Positions 62,510-64,000 of a stretch of 64,000 nt of DNA are shown piece after piece; the stretch's first letter is position 1; each line of letters begins with the position of its first letter. The stretch is from Euzebyella saccharophila. GTDB lineage: Bacteria; Bacteroidota; Bacteroidia; Flavobacteriales; Flavobacteriaceae. The DNA is taken from the NCBI RefSeq assembly GCF_014855495.1, contig NZ_JACYFJ010000006.1, forward strand, positions 124,001 through 188,000. The letters are read 5' to 3'. Position numbers and translations under genes: made by a program. Below the pieces are notes generated by a model. It was not told the origin of the DNA. It saw nothing but the letters and a program-made list of their open reading frames with translations, and made no database searches.

Positions 62510-63575
62510 TTATTCCCTTATGCGTAAACTGACTATTTCGCCTGTAGGTCCACTGTCACCTATTTTATAACCGCCAAAAACCCAAATAGCGTCATTATAG
62601 TTAAGTACCCCAAAATTTGTTAAAATATCAGGGTCGGTGCCTAGGTCGGTATACTCATACCACTCGGTGCCATTGGAGGAATAAAAGTGATCTGAGTAAC
62701 CACCTGTACCTAATATTTGTGCCCCGCCCATAACCCAAATTTTATTATCATAAACTATGGCTCCATGGTGGTGCCTACCTTCAAATAAATCACCTGTTAA
62801 TGTTAGTTGTGACCAACTATTCCCATCTTGGCTAGTCCATATATCAGCATAATCAATGCCAGCGGCTGTACCTCCAATAACAAAAAGTTGATTTTGAAAG
62901 ACCAAGGTTTTATGTCCTTCTCTCTCGGGAAAAGGGTTGGAAACTTCTAATGTCCAAGTCGTGCCATCGGTCGAGGACCATACTTGCATTGGCCAAAGTG
63001 ATACTGTGGAAGAACGTGCTCTCCCAATAAGAAACAATTTGTTGTTAAAAACCGTCAAAGTTGGGTAAAACATATGCCCAAATGGTGCATGCTCTAATTC
63101 CCGAATCCAATTTTCACCATCGGTCGAGGACCACACATCGTCATATTCCACCCATGGGTCAACGTCGGTATTGATGCCACCTATGACCCAAATTTTATCG
63201 CCAAAAACGGCGGTAGCATGCGCCCGTCTTGCTCCAAATCCATTGTAGGCCACACTTCCCCAATTAACCCCATCGTCACTATTCCATACCGCATCTGTAC
63301 AGTTTACTATAACCGTTGTGTCCAGCTATGGCCCATACTTTATCGTTAAATTCTACAATGCCATTATCCCAAAAACTCCCCATTTGATCCTCAAATGTCT
63401 CCACCGTAATGTCTAGAACAACCGAATCGCCTTCTGTTGCAGCAGGACCTTTCGGTATGCCTTTGTTTTCAGTCTCCACTATAATTGCCTCTTCCTTTTC
63501 CACTTCATCCTTATCACAAGAATAGCAAATGCAAAGGAGTATAATACTAATGGCTATCAATTTTAAAGTTTTCAT
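62510..63575 (-). pseudogene. Kelch-type propeller lipoprotein split by a +1 frameshift
   Basis: The N-terminal frame (63279-63575) has a lipobox CICYSC (Cys20) and ends abruptly after KVWAIAGHNGYSKLYRC. The second frame (62510-63253, GTG start) is Kelch repeats such as AVFGDKIWVIGGINTD, TVFNNKLFLIGR, LVFQNQLFVIGGTAAG and IVYDNKIWVMGGAQ. In the second frame the sequence above 63253 still encodes TDAVWNSDDGVNWGSVAYNG, which continues the Kelch pattern. The shift is +1 (total 1066 bp) near 63290. It may be a natural broken gene or a read error. Confidence 0.8.
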
Positions 63576-63586
63576 TGTCCTAAGTT

Positions 63587-63940
63587 TTAATGGTTGTTAA
63601 TCATTGCCTTTTGCATCTTTTTATGAAGTGCAAGGGAAAAAGAATCTTTTTGCTTTTGGGTAAGATGCCCAGATTGTAGATAATACATTCTTCTTAAACC
63701 CTGTTTTTCTTTTTCGGGCAAATCTGAGTTTTCCAACATTTCTAGATAGCCTAGGCGTTGGCCATCTGGTGTTCCTGAAAGGTCTGAACCGAATAGGTCC
63801 GTTAAAAAATTGGCCTGCATATCCATTAGATTTTCAGAGTCGTAGCTTTGTTCTCTTTTATTGGCTTTGGTCTCTTGCCCAAAACTGCACAGGCACCAAA
63901 AAATAAGTAGAACTGATAGTGTGGTCTTATATGTTTTCAT
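63587..63940 (-). CDS. Small exported protein
   Basis: This 117-residue protein has a signal peptide (LSVLLIFWCLCSFGQ) and a short helical body with QANFLTDLFGSDLSGTPDGQRLGYLEMLENSDLPE (parts). No domain recognised. It starts the lipoprotein run on the - strand; the Kelch gene follows 11 bp later. Confidence 0.7.
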   Translation of the reverse strand: MKTYKTTLSVLLIFWCLCSFGQETKANKREQSYDSENLMDMQANFLTDLFGSDLSGTPDGQRLGYLEMLENSDLPEKEKQGLRRMYYLQSGHLTQKQKDSFSLALHKKMQKAMINNH

Positions 63941-64000
63941 AGTGAGGTATTTTTTATTTTATGCTTTTTTATGTTCTATTCACCCAAGGGTTAACATTGA

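Overview
This window is a stretch of a chromosome from a marine-type Flavobacteriaceae bacterium (phylum Bacteroidota; the style resembles Maribacter, Zobellia or Arenibacter, but I cannot fix the genus). The evidence is two SusC/SusD outer-membrane uptake pairs, many Bacteroidota-type lipoproteins, TAnnTTTG promoter boxes and families largely confined to this phylum (GSCFA, DUF4230, DUF5522, DUF6428, long aromatic amino acid hydroxylase). No rRNA, tRNA, CRISPR array, insertion sequence or prophage was seen.

Region 1 (1-14731, + strand) is built for uptake and periplasmic oxidation: the end of a SusC gene, its SusD, a membrane-anchored planctomycete-type cytochrome fusion (DUF2231-like + PSCyt1 + DUF1549/DUF1553) and a Tat-exported DUF1501 protein. 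A three-gene His-rich DUF4198 / HupE-UreJ / CNGKC-motif unit follows, then a complete SusC/SusD pair ending in a GAAA-loop terminator. A DUF6364/PIN toxin-antitoxin pair sits just after, with twin palindromes in its promoter.

Region 2 (15560-32991) is mostly conserved chromosome: a BNR-like lipoprotein, a LemA-TPM-TPM envelope operon, MerR regulator plus M23 peptidase, alaS, TPR and GSCFA proteins, DUF4230, a CE15-like esterase, an aromatic amino acid hydroxylase with a long C-terminal extension, DUF4136, the small DUF5522 protein, a tiny HExxH membrane protein, an ACC-deaminase-like PLP enzyme, a glucosaminidase-LysM lipoprotein and hemL.

Region 3 (32993-43673) holds an alpha/beta hydrolase with a beta-propeller partner, an arsenic operon (arsR, DUF6428, arsC, acr3), a GNAT acetyltransferase, small exported proteins, a large HExxHxxGxxH metalloprotease and an orphan double hairpin that may be a small RNA.

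Region 4 (43954-53577) carries a short repeat protein and then, on the - strand, a compact five-gene unit: DUF1549/DUF1553 cytochrome, DUF1501 protein, exported TIM-barrel isomerase, DUF2231-cytochrome-LRR protein and a DASS-type anion symporter. An AraC regulator gene lies directly upstream and is broken by an in-frame TGA at codon 9. This unit repeats the logic of the region 1 cytochrome genes with the domains split between proteins. It is my best candidate for an undercharacterised system, probably periplasmic oxidation of a sugar or sugar acid with re-uptake of the product.

Region 5 (53605-64000) has a pentapeptide-like membrane protein, lysS with a near-perfect promoter, a GDSL lipoprotein, a 51-residue Pmp3/YqaE protein, lipB, and a run of secreted or surface lipoproteins including a collagen-like one and a Kelch lipoprotein split by a +1 frameshift.
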